Positions 1-9,358 are shown, counted from the first letter of the stretch. The stretch: 64,000 nt of DNA from Pseudomonas arsenicoxydans (GCF_900103875.1 NZ_LT629705.1:3915001-3979000), one strand, 5' to 3'. Program-made: numbers and translations. Notes: generated by a model from the letters alone, not told the origin.

Positions 1-558
1 GAAGTGCGCCATGATGAAATCGACGTTGGGGAATTCCTTGATCATCGGCACCCACTCCGACGGGATGCTGTAGGGGCCGTCGCCGGTGTGCAGCTTGACC
101 GGGATGCCCAGCTCGGCGCATTTCTCGAAGGCCGGACGGACCCAGTCCAGCGCCCGGTCCGGGCGATAGGCGTGCATGTTGGCCTGCATCTGGACCATCT
201 TGAAACCGTGTTCCTTGACGTAGCGCTCGATCGCCTCGACACCGTTTTCCACGCCGCAGCGCGGGTTGTAGACGAAGCAGCCGATGAAGCGATCCGGGTA
301 GGTCTGCACCATCTTCAGTGTGTAAGCCATGTAGGCATCGATGGATTCGCGCCCGGTGAGGTCGCCGTCGGTCCAGGTGTAAATGGTGTTGCCTTGTGGC
401 GGCTGGATGAAGGCTTTGTCGATGCGGCGAGGTTTGCCGTTGACCATGTACGGGCCATCCATCATCTCCAGCAGACGCTCGCCGGTGAACGGGTCACCGT
501 CATGCCTCCAGGCGAGGTCCACCAGATCGGTGGGATAGCAACTGATATCGATGATCAT
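1..558 (-). CDS. Amidohydrolase family protein (partial, C-terminus off the window)
   Basis: The first 186 codons of a minus-strand gene that runs off the left edge. The start ATG at 558 follows an AGGAG ribosome site. The translation begins MIIDISCYPTDLVDLAW and contains HTGDGPYSIPSEW and FIMAHF, typical of the amidohydrolase-2 family (metal-dependent TIM-barrel hydrolases and decarboxylases). It lacks an obvious N-terminal HxH metal pair, so the class within the family is unclear. The substrate cannot be told. About 300 bp separate it from the LysR gene at 864-1754, which reads in the same direction, so they are probably separate transcription units. Confidence 0.8.
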   Translation of the reverse strand, partial: MIIDISCYPTDLVDLAWRHDGDPFTGERLLEMMDGPYMVNGKPRRIDKAFIQPPQGNTIYTWTDGDLTGRESIDAYMAYTLKMVQTYPDRFIGCFVYNPRCGVENGVEAIERYVKEHGFKMVQMQANMHAYRPDRALDWVRPAFEKCAELGIPVKLHTGDGPYSIPSEWVPMIKEFPNVDFIMAHF

Positions 559-806
559 TGAAGTCGATCTCCTGATAGCGGGGAAGGGAACCTTGCGGTT
601 CGCAGCAGCCACGTCCCGGGCAATCGGCCATTTCTATGCGCATTGCTGCGCATTCCCTCGCCTGGTCGCATCCGGCTCGGGACGCTGTCTGCTTGGGGAG
701 GAGTATTGGAAGGGGGGATCGGGTTCGTACAATATTAATTGGGCGAGGGGTTGATACGTGTTCGATATCGGGCGGTTTTTTTGTGATGGGGATGTGGCCC
801 TTTTTG

Positions 807-857
807 CGAGCGGGCTCGCTCCCCACAGGCGATCTGTTGAGGGAGCGAGCCCGCTCG
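807..857. repeat. Perfect 17-bp inverted repeat in the 559-863 intergenic gap
   Basis: Arms CGAGCGGGCTCGCTCCC (807-823) and its exact complement (841-857) enclose 17 nt. It resembles the GAGCSSGCTCGC repeats common between Pseudomonas genes. It lies just past the LysR stop codon and could form a terminator-like hairpin. Nothing else is seen in the 559-863 gap. Confidence 0.7.
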
Positions 858-863
858 ATGGCG

Positions 864-1754
864 TCAGCTCAGCGTCTGCCGAGCCAGAGTCTTGATCACC
901 TCAACCACCGGCGCCACTCGCTCGGCTTGTCCCGGCGGCCACACCGCGTACAGGTTGTAATGCGCTGCAATCATCGTGTCGTTCAATGCCACCAAACGTC
1001 CCGAGCGCAATGCATCAGCGGCCAGCAAGCCGCGCACCAGGCCCGCGCCAACCCCGGCCTCGGCGGCGGCGATCAGGTTCGCCGCGTTATCAAAAATCAC
1101 ACGCGCGGCCGGCTCGCTCGGCGCCATTTCAGAGGCCTCCAGCCAGGGGATCCACGAACGGCGCGTATACCCCAACAACGGCAATTCCAACACTTGTGCA
1201 GGAGTCATGGGCACCTGTAAACCGTGTCGTTCCAGCAACGCGGGCGAAGCCACCGCGCGGACGCTGTCGCCACAAATCTGTGTCATCTCGCAGTCTTCCC
1301 AATCGCCATAGCCGTAGCGCAACGCCAGGTCGACCCGCTCGAACGAGCTGCGATCCGAGCGCGGCATCGACAGCAGGACCACTTCATGGTCGGGCAGCAA
1401 ATCAAGCAGTTGCGGTAGCCGCGGGTTGAGCCAGCTCTGCGCCAGTTCACTGTCGACATCCAGGGTCAGCCGTTGCGCGACGCTGCGGTTTTTCACCGAG
1501 GACAGCGCCCGGTCGATCTGCGCGAGGCCGTCGGACAGCACGCTGGCAAACAATTGACCGGCATCGGTCAGGTTGCTGCCGCCGCCTTCGCGAACGAACA
1601 GCGGCTGGCCAATGAAGTCTTCCAGGCTGCGGATCTGCTGGCTGATAGCGCTGTGGGTCAAGTCGAGTCTGCGCGCGGCGCTGGAGAAACTTCCGCTGCG
1701 AGCAGCCTGGATGAAGGCATTCATGGACTGCACCGACGGGTATCGCTTGTACAT
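864..1754 (-). CDS. LysR-family transcriptional regulator (GcvA-like)
   Basis: A 296-residue protein from the ATG at 1754, preferred over a longer reading that would run into the opposite gene. It begins [18 protein letters not shown]. An N-terminal winged HTH (about residues 8-65, including [20 protein letters not shown]) is followed by a LysR substrate domain of normal length. It is divergent from the molybdenum hydroxylase operon starting at 1873, with 118 bp between them, so it probably controls that operon. The HTH resembles the GcvA/AmpR branch. The effector is unknown. Confidence 0.88.
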   Translation of the reverse strand: MYKRYPSVQSMNAFIQAARSGSFSSAARRLDLTHSAISQQIRSLEDFIGQPLFVREGGGSNLTDAGQLFASVLSDGLAQIDRALSSVKNRSVAQRLTLDVDSELAQSWLNPRLPQLLDLLPDHEVVLLSMPRSDRSSFERVDLALRYGYGDWEDCEMTQICGDSVRAVASPALLERHGLQVPMTPAQVLELPLLGYTRRSWIPWLEASEMAPSEPAARVIFDNAANLIAAAEAGVGAGLVRGLLAADALRSGRLVALNDTMIAAHYNLYAVWPPGQAERVAPVVEVIKTLARQTLS

Positions 1755-1872
1755 GCTGTTAGTCCTACTTACACAGGATGGCAGAAATCGTCGCTGGCCC
1801 GTTTTTGTGCAGGCTTCCAATAATCGGCGACCAGGCCCGCACAAAGACGGGCCGCTCTCTTGGAGCCTGACA

Positions 1873-2337
1873 ATGATCGAATTCACGGTAAACGGCGAAC
1901 GACACGAGCTGGTAGAGCCATCGCCCTCCATGCCCTTGTTATGGGTGTTGCGAGATCACTTGAAACTCACCGGCACCAAGTTCGGATGCGGCATGGGCCT
2001 GTGCGGTGCCTGCACCGTGCACCTGGACGGTGTCGCGGTACGTTCCTGCCAACTGCCGGTTGCTGCCGTGGCGGGGCACCGCATCACCACCATCGAAGGC
2101 TTGTCGCCCACCGAACAGCATCCGCTGCAATTGGCCTGGGTTGCCGAAGATGTGCCGCAATGCGGTTACTGTCAATCCGGTCAGATCATGTCCGCCGCCG
2201 CGCTGCTCAACACCGGGGCGGCGGTCACCGATGAATCGATCCGCAATGCCATGTCCGGCAACCTGTGCCGCTGCGGCATTTACGGGCGAATCAACAAAGC
2301 CATCAAGCGCGCGGCCGCTGCGCCGAAGGAGGCGTGA
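1873..2337 (+). CDS. (2Fe-2S) subunit of a molybdenum hydroxylase, IorA-like
   Basis: A 154-residue electron-transfer subunit of the xanthine oxidase superfamily. A plant-type ferredoxin domain has Cys39, 44, 47 and 59, and the second cluster domain has Cys97, 100, 132 and 134, so all eight ligands are present. It matches the small alpha subunit of isoquinoline 1-oxidoreductase and related aldehyde or N-heterocycle hydroxylases. The start at 1873 replaces a long upstream extension of poor coding quality. The stop codon overlaps the next ATG by one base, so the two subunits are translationally coupled. The actual substrate is not deducible. Confidence 0.88.
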   Translation: MIEFTVNGERHELVEPSPSMPLLWVLRDHLKLTGTKFGCGMGLCGACTVHLDGVAVRSCQLPVAAVAGHRITTIEGLSPTEQHPLQLAWVAEDVPQCGYCQSGQIMSAAALLNTGAAVTDESIRNAMSGNLCRCGIYGRINKAIKRAAAAPKEA

Positions 2338-4550
2338 TGCCTTTTATCGACGACATTGACGTTGAACTGCCGCGGCGTATTTTCCTCAAGCAAGCGATTA
2401 CGCTCGCTTCAGGCCTGGCAGTTGCGCTGTATCTGCCCTCGGGCCTCACCGCGACCGAGCCCAAGGCGCCAATGACTGCCGGTGAATTCGAACCGAATGC
2501 CTGGGTTCGGGTGCTGCCCGACGGCACGGTGAAACTGGTGGTGCACAAGCACGATTCCGGCACTGGCACCCACACCGCGCTGGCCGCGTGCGTGGCCGAG
2601 GAACTGGACGTCAACCCGATGACCGTGCAGGTGATCTCTCCGGAAAATCCATTCTTCGAGGCCTACATCCACCCGGTCTGGAAGGTTTACTCCACCGGCG
2701 GCAGCACCAGCGTGTCGCTGGAATACGACCGGTTGCGCATGGCCGGCGCCACGGCCCGCGTGCTGTTGATGACGGCGGCCGCGCAGCAGTGGAACGTCAG
2801 CCTCGACAGTTGCACGACCGAAGACGGTCGAGTGCTGCATGCCGCCAGTCGACGCAGCCTCGGTTACGGTGAACTGGCGGGGCTTGCCGCGCAGTTGTCG
2901 GCACCGGCCAACGTCACACTGAAGGACCCGACGCAGTTCAGGTACATCGGTAAGTTGCGGCATAAACGGGATGCGGCGGCGAAGGTGTGCGGACGCTTCA
3001 AATACAGCATCGATGTCGTCTTGCCGCAGATGCTGGTGGCGGTGATTCAGCGCACACCCGTGATTGGCGCGACCGTGTTGAAAGTAGATTCCAGCGCCGC
3101 GTTGCAGGTGCCGGGCGTACGCAAGGTGATCACGATTCCCGGCCGGCCCGATGTCCTCGGCGGCAACCAGGCAGGCGTCGCCGTCCTGGCCGATAACTAC
3201 TGGGCCGCGCATCAAGGCCGCGAGTTACTGAACGTGCAATGGAGCGACTCGCCACTCGCCGGGTTCGACAGTGATCAGCTGGCAACGGCGCAAGCAGCGG
3301 CGATCAACGACAAGGCTGCGCAGCGGGTGTCTGCGATGGCAGCCGGGGATGTCGCCGCGCAATGGCCGATAGCCGCGAAGCTGCTCGAAGCCGACTATCG
3401 CATGCCGTACAAGGTGCAAAATCCATTGGAACCGGTGTGCATCACCGCGCAGGTGGCGGACAACGCCATCACGTATTGGGGCGGTGTGCAGGTGCCGTCG
3501 TCGGCGCTGGAGGCCGCCCAAACGGTGTGCAAGATCGCCAAGGATAAGGTCACCATCAATGAGATGGTGTCCGGCGGCAGTTTCGGCGCACGGGAGGCCA
3601 AATACTGGCTGTTCGAAGTGGCGTACCTGGCGCAACAGGCCAAGGTGCCGGTCAAGTTGATGAATAGCCGTGAAGACGAAATGCGTGCGTTGTTCATGCA
3701 CCCGGCCACGTTGCATCGGGCCAAAGGCGCTTTGGACGCACAGGGCCAATTGACCGCGTTGCAACTCAACGCGGTGTCGCCCGCGTCGCCGGAGCAGTGG
3801 GAGCCGGGCTATTTCGAGCGCCCGGACCATATGGATTACAGCACCACCGAAGCCATCACCGCGTGGGATTTCGCCTATCGCCCGGCGAATCTGGACCTGG
3901 CCTGGGTCAAGCACGAAAGCAACGTGCCCAGCGGCTGGTATCGTTCGGTGAGCTTCATTCCCAACGTGTTCGCCGTGGAAAGCTTCATGGATGAACTGGC
4001 CCACGGTGCCGGGCAGGATCCGTTGGCCTTTCGCCTGGCCAATATGCACGATCGCCCTCGGCACGTTGCGGTGCTCAAAAGCGCCGCCGAACGCGCCGGG
4101 TGGGGCCAGCCATTACCGCAAGACAGCGCATTGGGCATTGCCACCAATCAGGGTTACACCAGCTTCATCGCAGTGGTCGCCAGGCTGTCGAAAAAAGACG
4201 GTGTGATCAAGGTCGATAAGCTCACCTGCGTAGTCGATTGCGGCCTCGCCGTATCGCCGGGCGGTGTCGAAGAGCAGATCTACGGCGGCTTGATGTGGGG
4301 CCTGGGTCACGCGCTGTTCGACCGCATGGACATCAAGCAGGGCAGGGTGGTGCAGAGCAACTTCCATGACTATCGGGTGACGCGCATGTCCGACATGCCA
4401 GCGGTGGACATCCTGGTGCTGGACGGTGAGCCAAGCAAACCCGGTGGCGTCGGTGAACTGGGCAGCCCATCAGTGGCCCCGGCCATCGCCAATGCGCTGT
4501 TCAGCCTGACCGGAGTGCGCCAGCGCTCGACGCCACTGACCTTGGGGTAA
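2337..4550 (+). CDS. Molybdopterin-binding large subunit of a molybdenum hydroxylase, IorB-like
   Basis: A 737-residue catalytic subunit. The N-terminus has a twin-arginine signal (PRRIFLKQ, Arg13-Arg14, then a hydrophobic stretch), so the folded enzyme is probably exported to the periplasm with its small subunit. The rest is two aldehyde-oxidase/xanthine-dehydrogenase molybdopterin domains, with motifs SGGSFGAREAKYW and, near the C-terminus, GGVGELGSPS whose Glu707 is the expected catalytic base. The start is the ATG at 2337 that overlaps iorA. No FAD subunit, cytochrome or XdhC/MocA-type maturase is adjacent, so the electron acceptor is unknown. Confidence 0.88.
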   Translation: MPFIDDIDVELPRRIFLKQAITLASGLAVALYLPSGLTATEPKAPMTAGEFEPNAWVRVLPDGTVKLVVHKHDSGTGTHTALAACVAEELDVNPMTVQVISPENPFFEAYIHPVWKVYSTGGSTSVSLEYDRLRMAGATARVLLMTAAAQQWNVSLDSCTTEDGRVLHAASRRSLGYGELAGLAAQLSAPANVTLKDPTQFRYIGKLRHKRDAAAKVCGRFKYSIDVVLPQMLVAVIQRTPVIGATVLKVDSSAALQVPGVRKVITIPGRPDVLGGNQAGVAVLADNYWAAHQGRELLNVQWSDSPLAGFDSDQLATAQAAAINDKAAQRVSAMAAGDVAAQWPIAAKLLEADYRMPYKVQNPLEPVCITAQVADNAITYWGGVQVPSSALEAAQTVCKIAKDKVTINEMVSGGSFGAREAKYWLFEVAYLAQQAKVPVKLMNSREDEMRALFMHPATLHRAKGALDAQGQLTALQLNAVSPASPEQWEPGYFERPDHMDYSTTEAITAWDFAYRPANLDLAWVKHESNVPSGWYRSVSFIPNVFAVESFMDELAHGAGQDPLAFRLANMHDRPRHVAVLKSAAERAGWGQPLPQDSALGIATNQGYTSFIAVVARLSKKDGVIKVDKLTCVVDCGLAVSPGGVEEQIYGGLMWGLGHALFDRMDIKQGRVVQSNFHDYRVTRMSDMPAVDILVLDGEPSKPGGVGELGSPSVAPAIANALFSLTGVRQRSTPLTLG

Positions 4551-4556
4551 TCCGGC

Positions 4557-5486
4557 ATGGACCTGCGATTGCTGCGGTATTTCATGGCCCTTGCCGAAGA
4601 GTTGCACTTTGGCCGGGCTGCCACGCGCCTGCACATCTGCCAGCCGCCGTTGAGCCAGCAGATTCGTCTGCTGGAAGAAGAGCTGGGTACGCCGCTGTTC
4701 GAACGCAGTCATCACCGGGTCGAGCTGACAGCGGCCGGACACATGCTCAAGGAACAGGCACCACTGGTGTTCGAACAACTGAACCGCGCGCTGGACCTGA
4801 CTCGTCAGACCGGTCGGGGTCAGTTGGGTGAGCTGGAAATCGGCATGATCAGTTCGGTGATGGTGGGCGTGCTGCCACGGGCCCTGCACCTGTTTCGCGA
4901 GCGTTATCCTCAGGTGTCGTGGCGTCTGCATGAAATGACGCCGGCGGCGCAGGTCATGGCGTTGAAGGAAAAACGCATCGACGCCTGTGTGTTTCGGGTC
5001 GGCTATGACGATCCGCAATTACGCAATGAACTGCTGATCTACGAACCGATTCGCGTGGTCATGCCCGTTGATCATCCCTTGGCCCGACGCGAAAACCTGG
5101 CGCCAGCGGATCTGGCACAAGAGCCTTTTGTAGCGCTGGAACTCAAGCAGTCGCGGTTTGCCGATTTTCTCTTTCAGTGCTGCATCAAGGCCGGATTCAC
5201 CCCGCAAATCCGCCAGCAGGTGATCGAGGTTCAAACCTTGCTCAGCCTGGTGCGGGCCGGTTTCGGCGTGGCGTTATTGCCAGCCTCCATCGAGCAGATG
5301 GCGCCGGCCGGGCTGGTATTCCGCCGCCTGACGCCAGCATTGCCGGAAGTGCCGTTGTATGCCACTTACCGCGCCGACGATGACTCGCCGGTGCTCAAGC
5401 TGTTTCTCGATACGTTGCGAGAGTTGATCGTTCAAGAGCGTGTTGGCCCGAGCATGGACGGCATCGATGCCCATTCCGTTTCCTGA
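4557..5486 (+). CDS. LysR-family transcriptional regulator (CatR/BenM-like)
   Basis: A 309-residue LysR protein starting MDLRLLRYFMALAEELHFG, with a classic N-terminal HTH (GRAATRLHICQPPLSQQI) and an effector domain closest in style to the BenM/CatR group. It starts 6 nt after the iorB-like stop, so it is probably the last gene of that operon. Two LysR genes therefore bracket one enzyme. This one may respond to the oxidised product or to an aromatic acid; that is inference. Confidence 0.88.
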   Translation: MDLRLLRYFMALAEELHFGRAATRLHICQPPLSQQIRLLEEELGTPLFERSHHRVELTAAGHMLKEQAPLVFEQLNRALDLTRQTGRGQLGELEIGMISSVMVGVLPRALHLFRERYPQVSWRLHEMTPAAQVMALKEKRIDACVFRVGYDDPQLRNELLIYEPIRVVMPVDHPLARRENLAPADLAQEPFVALELKQSRFADFLFQCCIKAGFTPQIRQQVIEVQTLLSLVRAGFGVALLPASIEQMAPAGLVFRRLTPALPEVPLYATYRADDDSPVLKLFLDTLRELIVQERVGPSMDGIDAHSVS

Positions 5487-5541
5487 TCCAAGGCCAAAAG
5501 AAGATAGAAAGTCCCTCCCTCTGACCTCGGACGCCCTTAAA

Positions 5542-5568
5542 ATGTACGCTGATGTACATTCTATGTAC
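5542..5568. promoter_or_regulatory. Three helically phased ATGTAC repeats upstream of the TetR gene
   Basis: ATGTAC occurs at 5542-5547, 5552-5557 and 5563-5568, one helical turn apart. TGTAC (5543-5547) and GTACA (5554-5558) also form an inverted pair. It lies 60-86 bp upstream of the TetR start. The same TGTAC core ends the perfect inverted repeat at 9235-9272, which suggests one regulator binds both. Binding is inferred, not shown. Confidence 0.5.
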
Positions 5569-5627
5569 GTCGTGGAAGCTGCCGCGTACAGTGGACTGAT
5601 ATTTTTCGATAAAGGGGGATGTCTGGC

Positions 5628-6335
5628 ATGTCGCAGACTGGAAAAACGCGAATCAAGGCGCAGGATGCGGGCTGGCGTGGCTCCGTCAACGGCTGGCTGG
5701 ACGCGGCTTACGATGCGCTGAAGGAGTCCGGCGTAGATGCCGTGCGGGTAATGCCTTTGGCCAAGCGGCTGAATTTGTCTCGTACCAGTTTTTATTGGTT
5801 CTATGAAGACCGGGAGCAGTTGCTTGCAGCGCTGCTGGCCAGATGGCGGGACAAGAACACTGGCGGCTTGATCAGCCAGTGCGAGAGTTATTCGGAGAGT
5901 ATTTCGGAAGCGATCCTCAACGTTTTCGAATGCTGGCTGAACCCTGAACTGTTCGACTCGCAGTTTGAATTTGCCGTGCGCAGCTGGGCGCTGCAATCCA
6001 ATGAGGTGGCCGCTGAAATCGCGGTCGCGGATGAGGCGCGGATCAACGCCCTGGCAGGAATGTTCCGGCGGTTCGGTTATGAGGCAGAAGCTGCCGACGC
6101 CCGAGCCAGGACGATCTATCTCACGCAGATCGGCTACATCTCGATGAAAACCAGCGAGGATATCGTTGTGCGTTTCCGGCGAATCCCCCAGTACGTCACG
6201 GTGTTTACCGGCAAGGCGCCGAAGCGGCGCGAGCTCGACCGTTTTTTTGGAAAGTTCGGCTACGCGGAAAAAGAGCCCGGTGTTTTCGTGTCGTTGGTCG
6301 ACACCTTTGAGGAGTCGACTCCCGATGCACAATAG
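5628..6335 (+). CDS. TetR-family transcriptional regulator
   Basis: 235 residues from the second ATG (5628), which has a GGGGG ribosome site 9 nt upstream; the in-frame ATG at 5619 sits too close to it. The HTH is at about residues 40-60 (VMPLAKRLNLSRTSFYWFY), the signature TetR recognition helix. The C-terminal half would bind a ligand. It overlaps the next gene by 11 nt, so the two are co-transcribed. The ATGTAC repeats upstream suggest autoregulation. By context, the ligand is probably an N-methylated amino acid or its product. Confidence 0.9.
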   Translation: MSQTGKTRIKAQDAGWRGSVNGWLDAAYDALKESGVDAVRVMPLAKRLNLSRTSFYWFYEDREQLLAALLARWRDKNTGGLISQCESYSESISEAILNVFECWLNPELFDSQFEFAVRSWALQSNEVAAEIAVADEARINALAGMFRRFGYEAEAADARARTIYLTQIGYISMKTSEDIVVRFRRIPQYVTVFTGKAPKRRELDRFFGKFGYAEKEPGVFVSLVDTFEESTPDAQ

Positions 6336-7101
6336 AACCCTGGGCATTATCGGTGGCACCGGCTGGCTGGGCCGTGCGATTGCCGAGGCGCTGCTCGATA
6401 GCGGCTTCATCAGTCCTGATCGCCTATTGGTCTCCAACCGCTCTGGCACCCACACCTTCGAACCGCCGGTGCGGCTCCTGGCGGACAATCAGCAGCTGGT
6501 GGCGCTGAGTGACGTGGTGGTCCTGTCGATCCGGCCGGAGCAATTTCGCGAACTGCAGATCAACGCCAAAGGCAAATTAGTGATTTCCCTGATGGCTGGC
6601 GTCCCGGCGGCGACCATTCACGCTGCTACGGGAGCCGACGCATTGATACGGGCCATGCCCAATGCCGCGGTGGAAATCAGGCAATCCTTCACGCCCTGGT
6701 ACAGCGCTGACAGTCTGAGCGAACAGGACCGGGCGCTGGTGCAAGGGTTGTTCGAGTGTGTGGGCACGGCGGATGAAGTCCCGAAAGAGGACTGTATCGA
6801 TTACCTCAGTGCGCTCTCCGGCACCGGGCCTGCCTTGGCCGCCATGTTGCACCAAGCGCTGGTGAGCCAGGCAGTCGCGGCCGGTATTCCTCCGGCGATC
6901 GCTCAACACGCCGCACAGGGCGTGGTGGTGGGGGGCGGTCAATTACTTGCCCGCCACGATCCTCGGGAAATGATTAAAGCGTTGATGGCTTACCGTGGCG
7001 TGACGGCGGCCGTGTTGCAGTCGATGGCTGATCAGGGCATTGACGCCATGGTCGGACGGGCGGTGCAACAAGGCGCAGAAGTGGCACGGCGGGGTTTGTA
7101 G
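6325..7101 (+). CDS. Pyrroline-5-carboxylate reductase family protein (ProC-like)
   Basis: 258 residues with an N-terminal NAD(P)-binding Rossmann motif (GIIGGTGWLG, residues 7-16) and the helical ProC dimerisation domain (SALSGTGPALAAMLHQAL and later AYRGVTAAV). It is slightly shorter than housekeeping ProC (about 270 residues) and sits in a catabolic setting. It starts inside the TetR gene (11-nt overlap). With the StcD-like demethylase next door, it may reduce a cyclic imine formed during N-methylproline or related amino acid breakdown. It is probably a specialised paralogue, not the biosynthetic enzyme. Confidence 0.82.
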   Translation: MHNRTLGIIGGTGWLGRAIAEALLDSGFISPDRLLVSNRSGTHTFEPPVRLLADNQQLVALSDVVVLSIRPEQFRELQINAKGKLVISLMAGVPAATIHAATGADALIRAMPNAAVEIRQSFTPWYSADSLSEQDRALVQGLFECVGTADEVPKEDCIDYLSALSGTGPALAAMLHQALVSQAVAAGIPPAIAQHAAQGVVVGGGQLLARHDPREMIKALMAYRGVTAAVLQSMADQGIDAMVGRAVQQGAEVARRGL

Positions 7102-7103
7102 GC

Positions 7104-7137
7104 GTGGGCCTCCTTCCTGCCAGGGAAGGAGGCCCAC
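7104..7137. terminator. Hairpin between convergent genes
   Basis: A perfect 14-bp stem, GTGGGCCTCCTTCC (7104-7117) and its complement (7124-7137), with a 6-nt loop. It fills the 39-bp gap between the ProC-like stop and the StcD-like stop. There is no clear U-run, but it could end transcription from both sides. Confidence 0.65.
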
Positions 7138-7140
7138 GGG

Positions 7141-9177
7141 TTAAATGTCTTTCACCAGGCGCAAGGCGTCGTAGATCGCCGCGTGAGTATTACGCGCGGA
7201 CACCGCGTCACCAATCCTGAACAACTGGAAACGCCCCTGAGGGTTAGTGACGATGTTCTGTGCCTTGCCCGCGATGAGGTCGTGCTGTTCGACGGCGCCT
7301 TCATTGCTCGAATGAGGACGAAGGTCGAAATACAGATCGTCCAGGGGAATCGTGCCGTGGTTGACCACGACCTGATCGACGACGCGCTGCTTGTGGACCT
7401 TGCCGTAATCGCTGCCGAAAGTCGCAACGAGCTTGCCATCGCGTTTTTCAACCGCTTCGACCCGGTAGGTGACGGTGAAGGTGACGTTCAGGTCCTGCAG
7501 GCTGCGCATGTAGGGCACCAGGTTCATGGCCATCACTTCAGGCGCAAACGAACGGTCAGGGGTGACGATCTCCACGGTTGCACCGCTTTGCGCGATGACC
7601 TCGGCGGCTTGCAGGGCAGCATGGTCGCCAGCATCGTCAAAGATCAAGACGTTGCGCCCCGGCTTGATGTCGCCGGAAATGATGTCCCAGGTCGAAACCA
7701 CTAATTCATTGCCCTGCGACAGCACCTCCGTATGCGGCAGGCCGCCAGTGGCAACAATCACCACGTCCGGTTCATGGGCCAGCACCGTGTCGGCCTCGGC
7801 CCAAGTGTTGAAGTGGAACTTGACGCCCAGTCGCTCGCACTGGCTCATCCGCCAGTCGATGATGCCGATCATTTCGCGGCGCCGCTCGTTCAATGCCGTC
7901 AGGCGGATCTGTCCGCCGGGACGGTCCGCTGCCTCCAGTACGGTGACGTCGTGGCCACGCTCGCCGGCTACGCGCGCCGCCTCCAATCCGCCAGGACCAC
8001 TGCCGATGACCAGCACCTTGCGCTTCACCGTTGCTTTTGGAATGTCATGGGGCATGGTGGTTTCCCGGCCGGTTGCCGGGTTGTGGATGCAATAAGCGGC
8101 GCCACCCTGATAGATGCGATCCAGGCAGTAATTGGCGCCCACGCATGGGCGGATGTCTTCTTCGCGTTTCTCGATGATCTTGCGCACGATGTGCGGATCG
8201 GTCATGTGCGCGCGGGTCATGCCGACCATGTCCACCTTGCCTGAGGCGATGGCATAGCGCGCCGTGGCGACGTCGGGAATCTTCGCGGCGTGGAAGGTCG
8301 GAAAGCCTGTGGCGGAGCGAATCTCACCAGCGAAGTCCAGGTGCGGCGAGTTGCGCATTCCCTGGATCGGAATGACATCGGTCAGGCCTGCATCGGTGTC
8401 GATGTGGCCCCGCACCACGTTGAGGAAGTCGACCAGCCCGCTGTCCTTGAGCATGTGGGAAACCTGCATGCCCTCACTGGCGTTGAAGCCACCCGGCAGT
8501 GTTTCGTCACCGGTGTAGCGAACACCGAGCAAGAAGTCCTCGCCGACACGTTGGCGAATGCCCCTGAGGATGTCGAAGGTAAAGCGCATGCGGTTTTCCA
8601 GTGAGCCGCCGTACGGGCCTTCGAGGTCGTTGGTCAGCGGCGACCAGAACTGATCCATCAGATGTCCGTAAGCCTGCAGCTCCAGACCATCCAGACCCGC
8701 CGCCTTCATGCGTTCGGCCGCGTCCACGTAGTCCTTGATGATCCGCTCGATGTCCCAATCCTCCATCTTTTTCGGGAAGGAGCGATGGGACGCCTCGCGA
8801 CGGTGTGAGGGTGACACCACGGGGAGCCAGTCGGCTTTGTCCCAACGTGTACGGCGGCCCAGGTGGGTCAGTTGGATCATCACCGCGGCACCGTGTTCAT
8901 GGCATTCGTCGGTCAGGTCCTTCATCCATTTGACGACTTCGTCCTTGTAGGCGAGCACGTTGTTGAACACCGGAGGACTGTCCCGGGACACGGCTGCGGA
9001 GCCGGCGGTCATGGTCAAGGCCACGCCGGCCTTGGCGCGTTCGACGTGGTACGCGCGATACAACGCTTGCGGCATGCCATCGACCGGGTAGGCCGGTTCG
9101 TGCGCGGTGGTCATGATCCGGTTTTTCAGGGTCAGGTGCTTGATCTTGTACGGTTGCAGCAAGGGATCGCTGGACAT
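7141..9177 (-). CDS. FMN/FeS N-demethylase of the StcD/DgcA type (NADH:flavin oxidoreductase family)
   Basis: 678 residues from the ATG at 9177, chosen because GGAG lies 9 nt upstream; 9204 is an alternative. Residues 1-340 form an Old-Yellow-Enzyme-type FMN barrel. The FeS region follows with Cys345, Cys351 and Cys363, then a dinucleotide-binding half (GSGPGG, residues 392-397). This is the trimethylamine-dehydrogenase / dienoyl-CoA-reductase architecture used by StcD (N-methylproline demethylase) and DgcA (dimethylglycine demethylase). The position of the second cluster cysteine is Ala348. It converges on the ProC-like gene. The substrate is most likely a tertiary or secondary N-methyl amino acid. 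Confidence 0.85.
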   Translation of the reverse strand: MSSDPLLQPYKIKHLTLKNRIMTTAHEPAYPVDGMPQALYRAYHVERAKAGVALTMTAGSAAVSRDSPPVFNNVLAYKDEVVKWMKDLTDECHEHGAAVMIQLTHLGRRTRWDKADWLPVVSPSHRREASHRSFPKKMEDWDIERIIKDYVDAAERMKAAGLDGLELQAYGHLMDQFWSPLTNDLEGPYGGSLENRMRFTFDILRGIRQRVGEDFLLGVRYTGDETLPGGFNASEGMQVSHMLKDSGLVDFLNVVRGHIDTDAGLTDVIPIQGMRNSPHLDFAGEIRSATGFPTFHAAKIPDVATARYAIASGKVDMVGMTRAHMTDPHIVRKIIEKREEDIRPCVGANYCLDRIYQGGAAYCIHNPATGRETTMPHDIPKATVKRKVLVIGSGPGGLEAARVAGERGHDVTVLEAADRPGGQIRLTALNERRREMIGIIDWRMSQCERLGVKFHFNTWAEADTVLAHEPDVVIVATGGLPHTEVLSQGNELVVSTWDIISGDIKPGRNVLIFDDAGDHAALQAAEVIAQSGATVEIVTPDRSFAPEVMAMNLVPYMRSLQDLNVTFTVTYRVEAVEKRDGKLVATFGSDYGKVHKQRVVDQVVVNHGTIPLDDLYFDLRPHSSNEGAVEQHDLIAGKAQNIVTNPQGRFQLFRIGDAVSARNTHAAIYDALRLVKDI

Positions 9178-9234
9178 CGTGGTGAGCTCCGTCGTGGGCT
9201 TCATCAGGCTTGGGCGACTTGAAATTAGGATAAC

Positions 9235-9272
9235 TGTACACCTGTGTCAATCATCAATGACACAGGTGTACA
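9235..9272. promoter_or_regulatory. Perfect 15-bp inverted repeat, probable operator
   Basis: TGTACACCTGTGTCA (9235-9249) and its exact complement (9258-9272) surround an 8-nt centre. It sits 58 bp upstream of the StcD-like ATG, between that gene and the divergent binding-protein gene. The TGTACA ends match the ATGTAC repeats before the TetR gene, so the TetR protein is the best candidate binder. That assignment is inference. Confidence 0.7.
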
Positions 9273-9358
9273 TTTTTCTTGCGTGGGGCAAAACTCGTCG
9301 ATAAGATCAGGCTCGAAAGGGTGCAGAGACCCCGCCGTCAAATCGTGCCGATAGAAGA

